A DNA stretch of 64,000 nucleotides from Nematocida ironsii (taxonomy: Eukaryota; Microsporidia): NCBI GenBank assembly GCA_001642415.1, contig LTDK01000094.1:55995-119994 (forward strand), written 5' to 3'. Within the stretch, counting starts at the first letter, position 1; each line of letters starts with the position of its first letter. The notes under the pieces are model-generated. The model was not told where the DNA came from. It did not search any database and saw nothing but the letters and a program-made list of their open reading frames with translations. Positions 36,400 to 45,597 of the stretch are shown one piece after another. A program made the translations under genes and the position numbers.

Positions 36400-36729
36400 A
36401 TGCGCATGCTAAGAGCAGCTCAATTTACATTTAGTGTGACACAAACACCATAGATAACTCATGCGTACTTCTAGTCATTCAATAAATCTATGAAAAGAAG
36501 CATATTTATCCATGATGTTTGCGTAAGATTATGCATTAATAAATAAGATAGAATATTTTTTTGATTTTAAAGCAGCTTATTCATATAATATTATAAAGTG
36601 ATTCGACTGAGTTTCCTGAATAAAATAAAAAATAATTATTTAAATGAAAGAGTTATTTAGTAGGCCAATATGTCAGCTGAAAGTGTTCTAATTATTGCTA
36701 TAGTATATTATAACTAGATAAACTGCATT
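36400..36729. other. Intergenic region
   Basis: AT-rich convergent gap with no gene or structured element seen. Confidence 0.45.
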
Positions 36730-37566
36730 TTACTCAATTGCTCTTCTAAGCCAAGAGTACGAGACGATGTCTGCAGCGGCATCTTTATTCAGATATGCTT
36801 TAAAAATTCGGTACATAAGAATAAGAACTACAACGATTAGATTCAGAATATGAAGATGTCTGTAGAAGTTAACCATTAGATTGCAGCTCCCACATAGATC
36901 AAAGAAAGAAGCGGTGGATGGAATTATTTCATAGTAAAGTATATAGCCTATCCAGGAAAAAATACAGAAGCATACAGCCATGTTTGATGTCCTTGTGTAA
37001 AAAACCGTGTGTATATATACGGAGATAAGAGCGGTAAAGTTCATAATATTATACAGAGAAAACGTAGATGTTTCGCGCTCTAGCATGTATAGAAAGCACG
37101 AAAATTTATGGAAAATAAGACAGCCAATCTTTATCTCTATAAAAGCCTGTAGAAAGGACTCTTCAAACAAAAACTTGGGCCTTGTCTCTCCCCAGGTATA
37201 CTTAAAGTACAAATTTCGCCTAAACAGAGGAGAGTAGCAGTAAATTAAAATCGCATATGAAAGAATCTTTAGCATGCTATTCCAAAATAGAATTGTCACT
37301 ATTGGTGTGTGCGTGCATGAATAGAAGGAAAGAATAAGCACTTTTAATATATGCAGAATAAACACACATATAAGATACTCAAGGCTTTCGCACATGAAGC
37401 ACTTTATATCAAGCAGCATAAAGAAGATGCAAGAGATCACTAATGGAACAAACTGCACATGATCGGTTTTCCAGTTATATATGCAGTGTATTATCATTAT
37501 GCTATGAACTATGCATACAATTGAAAACGGAACTTTGTACAATTCATGGGGTTTACTGCTAAACAT
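36730..37566 (-). CDS. Polytopic membrane protein, unknown
   Basis: 278 residues with seven to eight hydrophobic segments. Cys-rich membrane stretches (CIVHSIMIIHCIY, CIFFMLLDIKCFMC, CFCIFSWIGYILYY) are frequent. A charged loop (RRNLYFKYTWGETRPKFLFEES, about 116-137) separates the two halves. No motif I recognise. The start is the first ATG, with a TTATTA-rich leader. Confidence 0.6.
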   Translation of the reverse strand: MFSSKPHELYKVPFSIVCIVHSIMIIHCIYNWKTDHVQFVPLVISCIFFMLLDIKCFMCESLEYLICVFILHILKVLILSFYSCTHTPIVTILFWNSMLKILSYAILIYCYSPLFRRNLYFKYTWGETRPKFLFEESFLQAFIEIKIGCLIFHKFSCFLYMLERETSTFSLYNIMNFTALISVYIHTVFYTRTSNMAVCFCIFSWIGYILYYEIIPSTASFFDLCGSCNLMVNFYRHLHILNLIVVVLILMYRIFKAYLNKDAAADIVSYSWLRRAIE

Positions 37567-38105
37567 TCTTGTATCTATCGCATTTCTTAATATTTATGCA
37601 TTTGGCAGTGGTTCAGTCTATTTATACCAATAATTAGTCATCAAAACAGAAAAGCGCAAAAATAATTGTCATTCTATAATAATGAGCATATTTCATATAC
37701 AAGCCCAGTAAAAGAAGTCTCTTACATTCAATTTATTTAAATTATTCTAAAATAGTCTGAAAGTCTTCTTAAATACTTCTGAACTGACATAGATGTGGCT
37801 TGAAATGCGATAAAAGTTATAATTACATTTTCTTTGTGTGTCTTTCTTTTTATTATTCTCTGTTCTGTTTATAGTTTTATAGTGCTATGCATATTTTAAC
37901 TATTTCTTTTCCTGTTATAATAGACTATTCTACTAAGTGTCTATTTCACAGGCAGTAATGCGATTTAGAGGCATTTCTTATCTGTATAGTCTGTAATTAT
38001 GCACTGCTCTGCGATATCTATTTTAGATTGTATGCACTACACTGTGTAATATAACTGAATTTTCTTGCACATTTATAGAGGCATTCTAGCAGAATTTTTA
38101 TTCGC
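37567..38105. other. Intergenic divergent region
   Basis: AT-rich. No gene supported. It serves as the upstream region for the minus-strand membrane protein and for the Sof1 gene. Confidence 0.45.
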
Positions 38106-39422
38106 ATGGGAATACACCGCATAACCACATTGGACCGGGGAAGCAGAAGAGGCATCCAAGCACGAGTCTTTTCAGACAAAGAACTAACTCAAAACGAGAA
38201 ACACAAAGAATACATGAGAGCAGTAAAGGAAGTAAAATTAGATCACATTTTTAGAAAGCCGTTCATTGGCTGTTTGAGCGGGCACACAGAGGGAGTTACC
38301 CGTATAGTAAGGTCTACAATGCAGGGAGAGCTATATGCGTCCACCAGCTATGATGGAACTGTGAAAGTATGGAACATGAGCAAGCGCGAGGAGATGGAGA
38401 CGATTTCTCTCAATCAAAATACCCCAGTTGCCCTATCCTTTCTGAACGATGCTCTGCTGTACAGCAGCGGCTCAAACATATTTCATCGAGATATGAAGTA
38501 TTCAGATGTTCTCACTGGTGTACAGGATAGCCTGGGGTCACCGGATGAGACAGAGTTTGTTGCTGGGTCGGGTGTGTTAGACATTGTTGGCGCAGGAGGC
38601 ACGCAGTTCTATGCATCCACTGTAGATGGAATTGAGATATTTGACAAAAACAGAATAAAAGCTGTTGCCAGCTATAAAGGAGAAAGGCAAGCCAAAAGGC
38701 TGTATATAAGCAAGAACGACATGCCTCTGGTATATGCGATAGAAGGAAATAAGATTGTAGGTTACGACAACAGAACAGGAAAGAGCGAACTTGAAATCGT
38801 GGCAAAGGCTGAGATAAACGCAATGTCAATAGATCCTATGTCACCAGAGATGATAGCTGCTGGAACAAACAACGGAGAGATATACATGTACAATACGTAC
38901 TATATAGGACAGAGTTCAACGTACATTACACCTCCCTCAAGGACGCTCCGTGGGCACACCACTGCAATAACAGATATTGAGCACTCTGCGAATGGAACAA
39001 GAATAGTAACTGGTTCGACTGATAGAACAGTCAGAATATTCACTAACGATGTAACGCACAGGCAAGAAGCACTCTACCACAACCGGAGAATGCAGGGTGT
39101 AAATGCCATCTGCTGCACGAGTGATAATGCATACATTCTTTCAGGGAGTGTTGATACAAACATACGAATATGGAAATTAGACCCAAATTCCAGCACTAAA
39201 ATATGCACACGAGCAGAAGAAGACTCAAGAGCACTTGGAAATGTTGTAAAAAACAAGTACAGAGATGTAATGCAGATAGAAGATACAAAGAGGCACCAGA
39301 TAGTCCCCAGAAAGATCAAGAAGGCCATGAAGAATAGATACAACCATATAAAGGCAGAAGCAAAGAAAGAGCTTAGAAGGCAGAACCATGGTGTAATTCC
39401 AGAGGAACTACAAAAGAAATAA
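38106..39422 (+). CDS. SOF1: Sof1/DCAF13, WD40 protein of the U3 snoRNP
   Basis: 438 residues. NEKHKEYMRAVKEVKLDHIFRKPFIGCLSGHTEGVTRI is the Sof1 N-terminal signature. WD40 repeats follow (LRGHTTAITDIEHSANGTRIVTGSTDRTVRIF; CTSDNAYILSGSVDTNIRIWKL). The C-terminal basic tail, HQIVPRKIKKAMKNRYNHIKAEAKKELRRQNHGVIPEELQKK, corresponds to the Sof1 domain. Sof1 is needed for 18S rRNA processing in the SSU processome. Confidence 0.93.
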   Translation: MGIHRITTLDRGSRRGIQARVFSDKELTQNEKHKEYMRAVKEVKLDHIFRKPFIGCLSGHTEGVTRIVRSTMQGELYASTSYDGTVKVWNMSKREEMETISLNQNTPVALSFLNDALLYSSGSNIFHRDMKYSDVLTGVQDSLGSPDETEFVAGSGVLDIVGAGGTQFYASTVDGIEIFDKNRIKAVASYKGERQAKRLYISKNDMPLVYAIEGNKIVGYDNRTGKSELEIVAKAEINAMSIDPMSPEMIAAGTNNGEIYMYNTYYIGQSSTYITPPSRTLRGHTTAITDIEHSANGTRIVTGSTDRTVRIFTNDVTHRQEALYHNRRMQGVNAICCTSDNAYILSGSVDTNIRIWKLDPNSSTKICTRAEEDSRALGNVVKNKYRDVMQIEDTKRHQIVPRKIKKAMKNRYNHIKAEAKKELRRQNHGVIPEELQKK

Positions 39423-39684
39423 GACAGTAATAAAATATCCCCAAATTTCCATTTTACTCAAAATTCTGGCAAATCCAACGGAAATACTTTGAAATTCATA
39501 TTTGTGGTGTTATATCACATAGGCAGTGCACAGATTAAATTAGGAGGAAAATAGTCTGGGTTTCACTGCTTGTGGCAGCTATATGCTAAGAAATTCAGAA
39601 CAAAAAAATCTGTTGTGTGTATATTACAGCCCCAGCGAATATTTGAAAATAGCAATTTATTTTATTTTCTTTTACTACCCCAGA

Positions 39685-40053
39685 ATGAAATTCGGAGTTT
39701 GCAGTTTTAGTGGACACGCTATCCACAGAGGAAAAGGAAGAATATTGGTACGCCCAAACGGAGCAACCTTTTTGCTCTCAAAGAAAAAGTGCCGAAGCCA
39801 CTTACAGATGGGAATGAACCCAAAGAAGATTAGCTGGACACTTGCCTCAAGAATCATTAGAAAGAAGGCAGTGGCATTCAAGTCATCCAGTGTAACCGTA
39901 CCAAAGGTAGCCAAGTCAGTAAGAGCATTTGTTGGTCTTTCATTAAGCGACTTAAAGAGCAAGATGGAAAGCAGCACAGGAGAAGCCCCTGCTAAGTCTG
40001 GATCTGTGAGATTCACTAAAAGAGACAAGATAAGAAGCATAGCAAAGAAATAA
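39685..40053 (+). CDS. RPL24: Ribosomal protein eL24
   Basis: 122 residues from ATG at 39685, chosen because MKFGVCSFSGHAIHRGKGRILVRPNGATFLLSKKKCRSHLQMGMNPKKISWT matches eL24 from its first residue. The longer frame from 39583 adds unrelated AT-rich sequence. The zinc-binding cysteine pattern is reduced (C6 and C36 remain visible). It is part of the 60S subunit. The C-terminal half is basic and less conserved. Confidence 0.93.
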   Translation: MKFGVCSFSGHAIHRGKGRILVRPNGATFLLSKKKCRSHLQMGMNPKKISWTLASRIIRKKAVAFKSSSVTVPKVAKSVRAFVGLSLSDLKSKMESSTGEAPAKSGSVRFTKRDKIRSIAKK

Positions 40054-40384
40054 ATAATATGAGTACTTACCATTTGGTGTCAGACTTAACTTATGAGATT
40101 TTCAGGGTATAATAAACCTTGCACTTGCAACTTAAATAAACTAGAAGGATTTTCAGCACATTCAATTATTTAATAGCGCACTGTTAGAGTTTATACCATA
40201 TGAATAGACTAATTGTAAAATGGCCGAAAAGTATCTTAACGGATTGAATACTTCTTATTTATTTGAATTCTACATCACCTATTTATTTATGCGTATTTTA
40301 GCATTTATTTTTGGGCATATAGAATGTATATGATATGAGCACAGTGCAATTTGTGATTGCGGATTATTGGCGAATAAATATAGA
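40054..40384. other. Intergenic region before tRNA-Leu
   Basis: AT-rich, no gene. Ends at the tRNA 5' end. Confidence 0.5.
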
Positions 40385-40466
40385 GGCAGAATGGTCGAGT
40401 GGTCTAAGACGCTAGATTCAGGTTCTAGTCCTTCCGAGGGCGAGGGTTCGAATCCCTCTTCTGTCA
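40385..40466 (+). tRNA. tRNA-Leu(CAG)
   Basis: 82-nt class II tRNA. Acceptor GGCAGAA pairs with TTCTGTC (one G-U), with discriminator A. D stem is GTC/GAC. Anticodon stem CTAGA/TCTAG has loop TTCAGGT, giving anticodon CAG (reads CUG). The variable arm is long. T arm GAGGG-TTCGAAT-CCCTC. Internal box A (TGGTCGAGTGG) and box B (GGTTCGAATCC) are intact, there is no intron, and CCA is not encoded. The fold and type II arm fit leucine, so CUG appears to be read as Leu. Confidence 0.96.
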
Positions 40467-40491
40467 TTTATTTTATCCTTTTTTTAAATCC

Positions 40492-40749
40492 ATGGCGAGC
40501 GATCTAATTGACATAGCAGCACTTTCAGAGCAGATCTACTACAGCGAAACATACGCAGACATAAATAACAATCTGTACAGGCATGTTATCCTTCCCAAAG
40601 AACTTGCACAAATGCTTCCTAGGGACAGGTTGTTGGAGGAGACAGAATGGCGGGCCCTTGGCATTACGCAGAGCAAGGGATGGAGACATTATATGCGACA
40701 CAGCCCAGAGCCGCATGTTTTACTATTTAAAAAATCTGCTATACACTAA
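40492..40749 (+). CDS. CKS1: Cks1/Suc1, CDK regulatory subunit
   Basis: 85 residues. IYYSETYADINNNLYRHVILPKELAQMLPRDRLLEETEWRALGITQSKGWRHYMRHSPEPHVLLFKK is the complete CKS fold, including the anion-binding residues and the HxPEPHVLLF signature. Cks proteins help CDK-cyclin bind phosphorylated substrates. Its ATG is only 25 bp after the tRNA gene, and its stop is 5 bp before the next start. Confidence 0.96.
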   Translation: MASDLIDIAALSEQIYYSETYADINNNLYRHVILPKELAQMLPRDRLLEETEWRALGITQSKGWRHYMRHSPEPHVLLFKKSAIH

Positions 40750-40754
40750 ATTAT

Positions 40755-41594
40755 ATGCCCTTGTTTATACTCTCTGGCCTTCCGTCTATAGAGAAGAAGG
40801 ATTTATTCTGCAATATTCTGGCACAGCTTGTTAGGAAATATACTGTGGAAAAAACAGAGGAGGACCCATTAGACATGCCTGGAGAGGCCTTGCCTACAAT
40901 AGATTCTGTTTTAGTGGTTCTTCAAAACTCTGTGAGCGTGAATGCAAAAGAAGAAACTGCCAAAATGCGGTCAATTATACAGAATAAGCTTAGTAAAAGA
41001 GTTTTGGTGGCAATATATGCACCACTACACATAAAGGGGCTTCGGTATGAGATTGCATCAACGGCGAAAAATATGGGGATAGACACTGCGCATATATACT
41101 GCAGTGCTGGGTACAATGAAGGAGGAGAAATTTCTGTAGAGGAAATTGAAGGAATCCTTGGAGTGCACGGGACAGCAGCAGATATAAGTACAAAAACAGA
41201 CAAAACAGAAGAGTTTTCTGTGGTTTCCCGGATATTTGAAGTACCGCGGCGTGCAGACAAGTGGGATGCTCCTTGCTTTATAGCAGATGATGCTAATATT
41301 AAGATATGCAATGATTCTTCGCTTGAAAAAGTATGGTGTCTTCTGCATAATGTAGTTAAGCCAAGGACATCTTCTAAGAAACTAATGGGTGCGCCTTTAA
41401 ACACAAAATATTTACAGAATGTCAAGGAGGTTGTTAATAAAGTCTTAGAAGAAAAAAGGAGAACCACAGAAGTTCCTCTTAAAATATCCAGGCAGGCAGA
41501 AATAGACTTTCTCAGCTCAATACGGGCTACTCCACCGCCGATAGAAAAAGTATCCGAAATATTTTCATTCTTCTTAGAAAAGTATCTTAATTAA
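40755..41594 (+). CDS. Kti12-like protein with broken P-loop
   Basis: 279 residues. Kti12/PSTK-family landmarks: KRVLVAIYAPLHIKGLRYEIASTAKNMGIDTAHIYC (NYIKGFRYEL region), VVSRIFEVPRRADKWDAPCFI (RFExPxxxnRWDxPLF), and a C-terminal FLSSIRATPPPIEKVSEIFSFFLEKYL. In yeast Kti12 is an ATPase that aids Elongator in tRNA wobble-uridine modification. Here Walker A GxPxxGKS/T reads GLPSIEKKD (E13, K15 in place of Gly and Ser/Thr), and the Asp before NYIKG is absent. Nucleotide binding is therefore doubtful. It sits beside a tRNA gene, though that may be chance. Confidence 0.72.
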   Translation: MPLFILSGLPSIEKKDLFCNILAQLVRKYTVEKTEEDPLDMPGEALPTIDSVLVVLQNSVSVNAKEETAKMRSIIQNKLSKRVLVAIYAPLHIKGLRYEIASTAKNMGIDTAHIYCSAGYNEGGEISVEEIEGILGVHGTAADISTKTDKTEEFSVVSRIFEVPRRADKWDAPCFIADDANIKICNDSSLEKVWCLLHNVVKPRTSSKKLMGAPLNTKYLQNVKEVVNKVLEEKRRTTEVPLKISRQAEIDFLSSIRATPPPIEKVSEIFSFFLEKYLN

Positions 41595-42009
41595 TGGATA
41601 TTTATCTTAAACAGTGCATTGTTTGTTCAGCCATTGCAGCATAAACACAACTCATATTAATATGTTATGTTGCCTTTTTCTCAGTTATATTTCCGAACGC
41701 GCATACCAGAAACACATTTTTATTAAGAGCCGCGGGTATAAACATAATATACAAGCACATTGTCACCATTGAGTAGGTGTATAACAGAAGTTGACTAATT
41801 TGAAATGAGACATTTTATTTCAAGCTATACACAGGGCTGTAATGATCTGTAGCAATAAAATATTAAATAGGTTCAACAATATTTATTTTCTCTTTTAGTG
41901 TAAAAATAACCCAAATGTTTTATAATGTGTACATATTTTCGGATACTATCCGAATGCTTTATAATAAAAACAAAATGAGTGGGTGTTAATTATTGTGTAC
42001 ATCACATAC
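41595..42009. other. Intergenic region
   Basis: AT-rich convergent gap. A short GC-richer patch (about 41690-41745) has no clear structure. No gene supported. Confidence 0.45.
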
Positions 42010-42639
42010 CTAGTCTTTTTTAAATCGTCTTCTGCCTACCACAATATCATCAGACGACACATCTGAAATGTCTAGGAGGTCAGATATATTATCAGTTTGT
42101 GTTGTATTCAGAAGTGTGTCTGTTTCGGTTTGGGATGTGCCCAGCATAGAGAATGACTGCGTATTGTATGCAGTGTTCTCAAGAAGAGTATCAATGCTCT
42201 CTGAGTCTGGCCCTGCTGCTATTTGCGAGTCACTGGCTGTTCTATTGCTTGTGGTTGGTTGTGCAGTATCCTGTGGTATGGCAGTGGATATAGGCACTTT
42301 CTGAGTCTTTGTAGCCACTTCGATTTCTTTTAAAAGCGTGTACATTCTTGCTCTTTTATTTCCACAGAGGGGAGAAGACTGTACCCAGCTGGTGTACACC
42401 TTTACCAGAGCTCGCATGTATTTATGCAGGGTATTTTTGTCTTTGCACTGAGATAACAATGCACCGTGCTTCTTTTGAAATGGAACTTCCAGCTCCTTAA
42501 GAAGAGGTGCCCCGTATTTAGACGGAATAAAATCCTTCACAGAATATGGCAGAATTCTTTCTGGCTTGCTTTCTTTTTTCTCTGAAGTGCTTCCGCCCGC
42601 TAGTGTGCTTTCTTTTTTTTCTTCTCGGTTTCTTGCCAT
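42010..42639 (-). CDS. Csm3/Swi3/Tipin-like candidate
   Basis: 209 residues from ATG at 42639. The region SVKDFIPSKYGAPLLKELEVPFQKKHGALLSQCKDKNTLHKYMRALVKVYTSWVQSSPLCGNKRARMYTLLKEIE (about 40-115) has the pattern of the Swi3 domain of replication-fork protection proteins: GxPxLxxxF, kGk..., xYxxW, P, then xxIE. The rest is Ser/Thr/Asp-rich with a basic end (VGRRRFKKD). Relatives pair with Tof1 to stabilise paused forks. Identity is low, so this is a tentative call. Confidence 0.4.
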   Translation of the reverse strand: MARNREEKKESTLAGGSTSEKKESKPERILPYSVKDFIPSKYGAPLLKELEVPFQKKHGALLSQCKDKNTLHKYMRALVKVYTSWVQSSPLCGNKRARMYTLLKEIEVATKTQKVPISTAIPQDTAQPTTSNRTASDSQIAAGPDSESIDTLLENTAYNTQSFSMLGTSQTETDTLLNTTQTDNISDLLDISDVSSDDIVVGRRRFKKD

Positions 42640-42743
42640 GGGCTGTAACACGTGCAAAAATTAATGCATTTCATCTAAAATCAAAAGGGCGTAAAGATAT
42701 TCCGATGGATGTTATGTAAATAGGCGAAAAACAATAAACAAGA
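42640..42743. promoter_or_regulatory. Divergent promoter region
   Basis: 104 bp between the starts of two divergent genes. Nothing beyond AT-rich sequence can be identified. Confidence 0.35.
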
Positions 42744-44159
42744 ATGGCTGCAAATGAAAATAGAAATTTAGACTCACAAAACATCACAAAATCAAAAAAA
42801 GTGAGCTCTACTCTGGAAACCAATACTAGTGAGAGTAAAGAACAAGAACCCCCTATGAATATTTCCAAATATGCACAGGAGTATAGCGAAAATAAACAAA
42901 GAAGAACTTCTCTGCAAGATAAAACAAATCTGGGGAATATGCACCAGGCAGAAAAAAGAAAGAGCGGCAGCAAATCAGCTATTCCGAATAGTATAACAGA
43001 TTCTGTGAATTACCAAAGTGAAAGTGCTGATGTTATTTCTACAGTGCAGACTATAGATGCTCTTTTTACAGAAACTACTCCGAATGAATCTTCTATTTTA
43101 GCATACACAGGCACTGAAATAGAGCCAGATGCACGTACAACAGAGTCTATTTCGGGTTATACTGGCGCTTCTGTGGAAGAAGAAAGAAAAGATATATATA
43201 TGTGGTTCAAAGAGCTCATATTTCGCTTCATGAATTATACTATGACTATCTCCCATAGAACGATAGTTTTAGTGAGAAGTTATAACGCAAGGCCTCTCTA
43301 CATCTCATTTCTTCTTATTTTCTCCATGTACTGTGTTCGGGTGTTGACAATGGACTCTTTTCGGAGAATATCTGAAGAGTGCTATGATGGAATATGTTAT
43401 AGCAGTATACCTATATATATACAGAGTTTAGACTTTTTTCTTAGCCTTGCAACGTGCATATATATAAGAGGCATACTACATCAGGTGGGCGCCAGAGAAA
43501 GCTCTAACTATCTCATTCTAATCACGCATCTTGTGTTTATATTAGGAAGTGTGTGGGCACTTCATCTGGACAAAGACATTTTGAACCGGATAGATATAGT
43601 TATAGGCTCTACTTATGATGTGGCTGGAATCTTGATTATAAACGCGATATTTGGATATGTGTCTCGCCGACGCATGCTTATATATCAAAGCATTGTTGGT
43701 TTTTCTGTCAATTATGCGATTTTTATTTATATAAGCTACTATTTTTGGGCAATTATTAAAAATACGTCGAAATTTACTCTGCATAGCCTAGCAAAGCATG
43801 TAAACAACCAAAATTCAATGGCCGCAAAAAAAGAGAAGGAAGACCACATACGCGCTCTTTCAAATATTTATTATAAAAGAACCGCTATGGCCGTAATTAA
43901 AAAATACATCTTTCTTATTTCTATATATAAGATTGCAATTTGTATCTCAACTGCTCTGTTTTTTATGTGCTATAAAGTGATCTTAAAAATAAAAACAAGA
44001 AATCCTGTGATGGAAAGCATTCAGGAGAGAACGTATAATTCTCGCCGGGTCAAAGCTATGGGAATACTTTTAATTATTGAATTTATACGAACTTCTGTGT
44101 GGTGTATTCTTTTAAATATTTTACTGCTAACCATAAAGAAAGCATTAGAAACCGTGTAA
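42744..44159 (+). CDS. Multi-pass membrane protein with disordered N-terminus
   Basis: 471 residues. Residues 1-150 are hydrophilic and Ser/Thr/Glu-rich (probably disordered). They are followed by about seven hydrophobic segments from about 168 to 465 (including LYISFLLIFSMYCVRVLTM and YLILITHLVFILGSVWAL). A basic loop (RALSNIYYKRTAMAVIKKY) lies between segments. No family recognised. Start by first ATG. Confidence 0.62.
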   Translation: MAANENRNLDSQNITKSKKVSSTLETNTSESKEQEPPMNISKYAQEYSENKQRRTSLQDKTNLGNMHQAEKRKSGSKSAIPNSITDSVNYQSESADVISTVQTIDALFTETTPNESSILAYTGTEIEPDARTTESISGYTGASVEEERKDIYMWFKELIFRFMNYTMTISHRTIVLVRSYNARPLYISFLLIFSMYCVRVLTMDSFRRISEECYDGICYSSIPIYIQSLDFFLSLATCIYIRGILHQVGARESSNYLILITHLVFILGSVWALHLDKDILNRIDIVIGSTYDVAGILIINAIFGYVSRRRMLIYQSIVGFSVNYAIFIYISYYFWAIIKNTSKFTLHSLAKHVNNQNSMAAKKEKEDHIRALSNIYYKRTAMAVIKKYIFLISIYKIAICISTALFFMCYKVILKIKTRNPVMESIQERTYNSRRVKAMGILLIIEFIRTSVWCILLNILLLTIKKALETV

Positions 44160-44899
44160 GGAAAGGAGAAAGAAACGATTGACCATGCGAAATATATATA
44201 TGATTTAGATGGGCCGACAAGGAAACTGTATTCTTCACTCTTTATAGTATTTTTAATCACTTAATTAACTGATTGTTTTTTCATATCCTGAAATATAATC
44301 AGAGTCCATGGCATGTGCTGAAGTAGTTTCCACGTACAAACATTAATAAATAAATCCCACTCTAGTTTGTCTTTAGATTTAATTAAGACTTACTTGCCTC
44401 TATTGTATTCTATTATTATACAAACTAAAAAGAATTATTCCTTCCTTTTATTTTTAGCGTATTTTAGGTGAATTTCATATTTGAGAAGAAGTATACGAAT
44501 TGTTAAAAATTCTATTACAAACAGCTTTAAATAATCTGGGACCATATAGAGCTTGCTATTTGCATTAAACAAATAGTACATACTATTTCACTAAGTGATA
44601 TATGTACCTTCATTATTCTATCAGGATGTTTCTAGGTGTTAAATTATTTGTTTATGCTTTACTCTACCCGATGTGTCTGGAAAAGACCCAAAAGCATGAA
44701 ACTTCCTTAGAATATACTGATTACCAGAAAATTCTAGTAAATAGAAAATTTTAGAACAAATCTAACTCGAAATATTTTCTCTCTGTGCAAGGTTTAATTT
44801 TCTTGCTATTTTTGGATTAATTGCATTTAATTTAATCAATAGCCCTGTTCTAGCCCCATTGTAGTAGGTATATATACCCTGTAATATTAGGCAATTAAT
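44160..44899. other. 740-bp intergenic region, promoter of the secreted Cys-repeat gene
   Basis: AT-rich with no gene. A degenerate recurrent motif (TAACTCGAAATATTT) is at 44764-44778. A palindromic TATA element is at its right end. Confidence 0.45.
44867..44878 (+). promoter_or_regulatory. TATA element of secreted Cys-repeat gene
   Basis: The perfect palindrome GGTATATATACC ends 21 bp before the ATG at 44900, a placement like other short-leader microsporidian promoters. Confidence 0.45.
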
Positions 44900-45556
44900 A
44901 TGCAATTTAAAAGATTCTACAAACAACTATTCATCACAATAGCAGGCGTGTCTGCGCTATGCGCCACAAGCACAACCAAAGAAGACAATTCTTCTGACAC
45001 AGAATCTGCAATGAACGCATTCTATATAGATCCAGGCTTTGGGCAGAATGTATACCCAAACATAAAATGTCTTCCAGTGTGCCCACCTGTAAATCCATGC
45101 GACCAAATATGTCCTCCAGTAAACCCATGCAGGCCAGTGTGCCCACCAGTCAACCAGTGTAACATAGATCCATGTAATAATCCATGCAATAACCCATGCA
45201 ATATTGATCCATGTAATAACCCATGCAACAATCCATGTGTAGATATGAATAGTCAATTAGACATATCAAGCTTCTTTGCTGCCCTATGGAAGAAGATTCT
45301 TATTGCAAAAAAGAGCCCATCTAAAAAGGCAGCCATCAGAGCTCTTAAAAGAAAGATGATTCTTCTCTGCAAATATGCATTCCAGTTGCTTCGCTGCCAG
45401 AACCAAGGAGCTGCAGCTGAGTGCTACAATGATAAACAGTACTGTTATATGAGTCTAAAAGAACTGTTCTCTTCTCTTAGATGGGCAGTTTGCAATCTTG
45501 ACTACAACAGCCAAGCCTGCTTTTTAGAATATGCATATGGTGTACTGTGTATGTAA
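44900..45556 (+). CDS. Secreted Cys-rich repeat protein
   Basis: 218 residues. The signal peptide is at 1-22 (LFITIAGVSALCA). Residues about 57-113 are Cys/Pro/Asn repeats: CPPVNPC-type units, then two 13-residue copies of NIDPCNNPCNNPC. The C-terminal half is helical, basic and then Cys-containing (AALWKKILIAKKSPSKKAAIRALKRKMILLCKYAFQLLRC...LEYAYGVLC). No family is recognised. Signal plus Cys-rich repeat suggests a disulfide-crosslinked extracellular structure, and a spore wall or polar tube role in a microsporidian is one possibility. This is inference. Confidence 0.75.
   Translation: MQFKRFYKQLFITIAGVSALCATSTTKEDNSSDTESAMNAFYIDPGFGQNVYPNIKCLPVCPPVNPCDQICPPVNPCRPVCPPVNQCNIDPCNNPCNNPCNIDPCNNPCNNPCVDMNSQLDISSFFAALWKKILIAKKSPSKKAAIRALKRKMILLCKYAFQLLRCQNQGAAAECYNDKQYCYMSLKELFSSLRWAVCNLDYNSQACFLEYAYGVLCM
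45161..45238 (+). repeat. 39-bp tandem repeat encoding NIDPCNNPCNNPC
   Basis: Two in-frame 39-bp units (45161-45199 and 45200-45238) that differ at only a few bases. They continue a coarser series of CPPVNPC units upstream (about 45068-45160). Confidence 0.8.
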
Positions 45557-45597
45557 AATTTGAATAAATGAATTTCTAAACACTTTTATTTTCTCAT

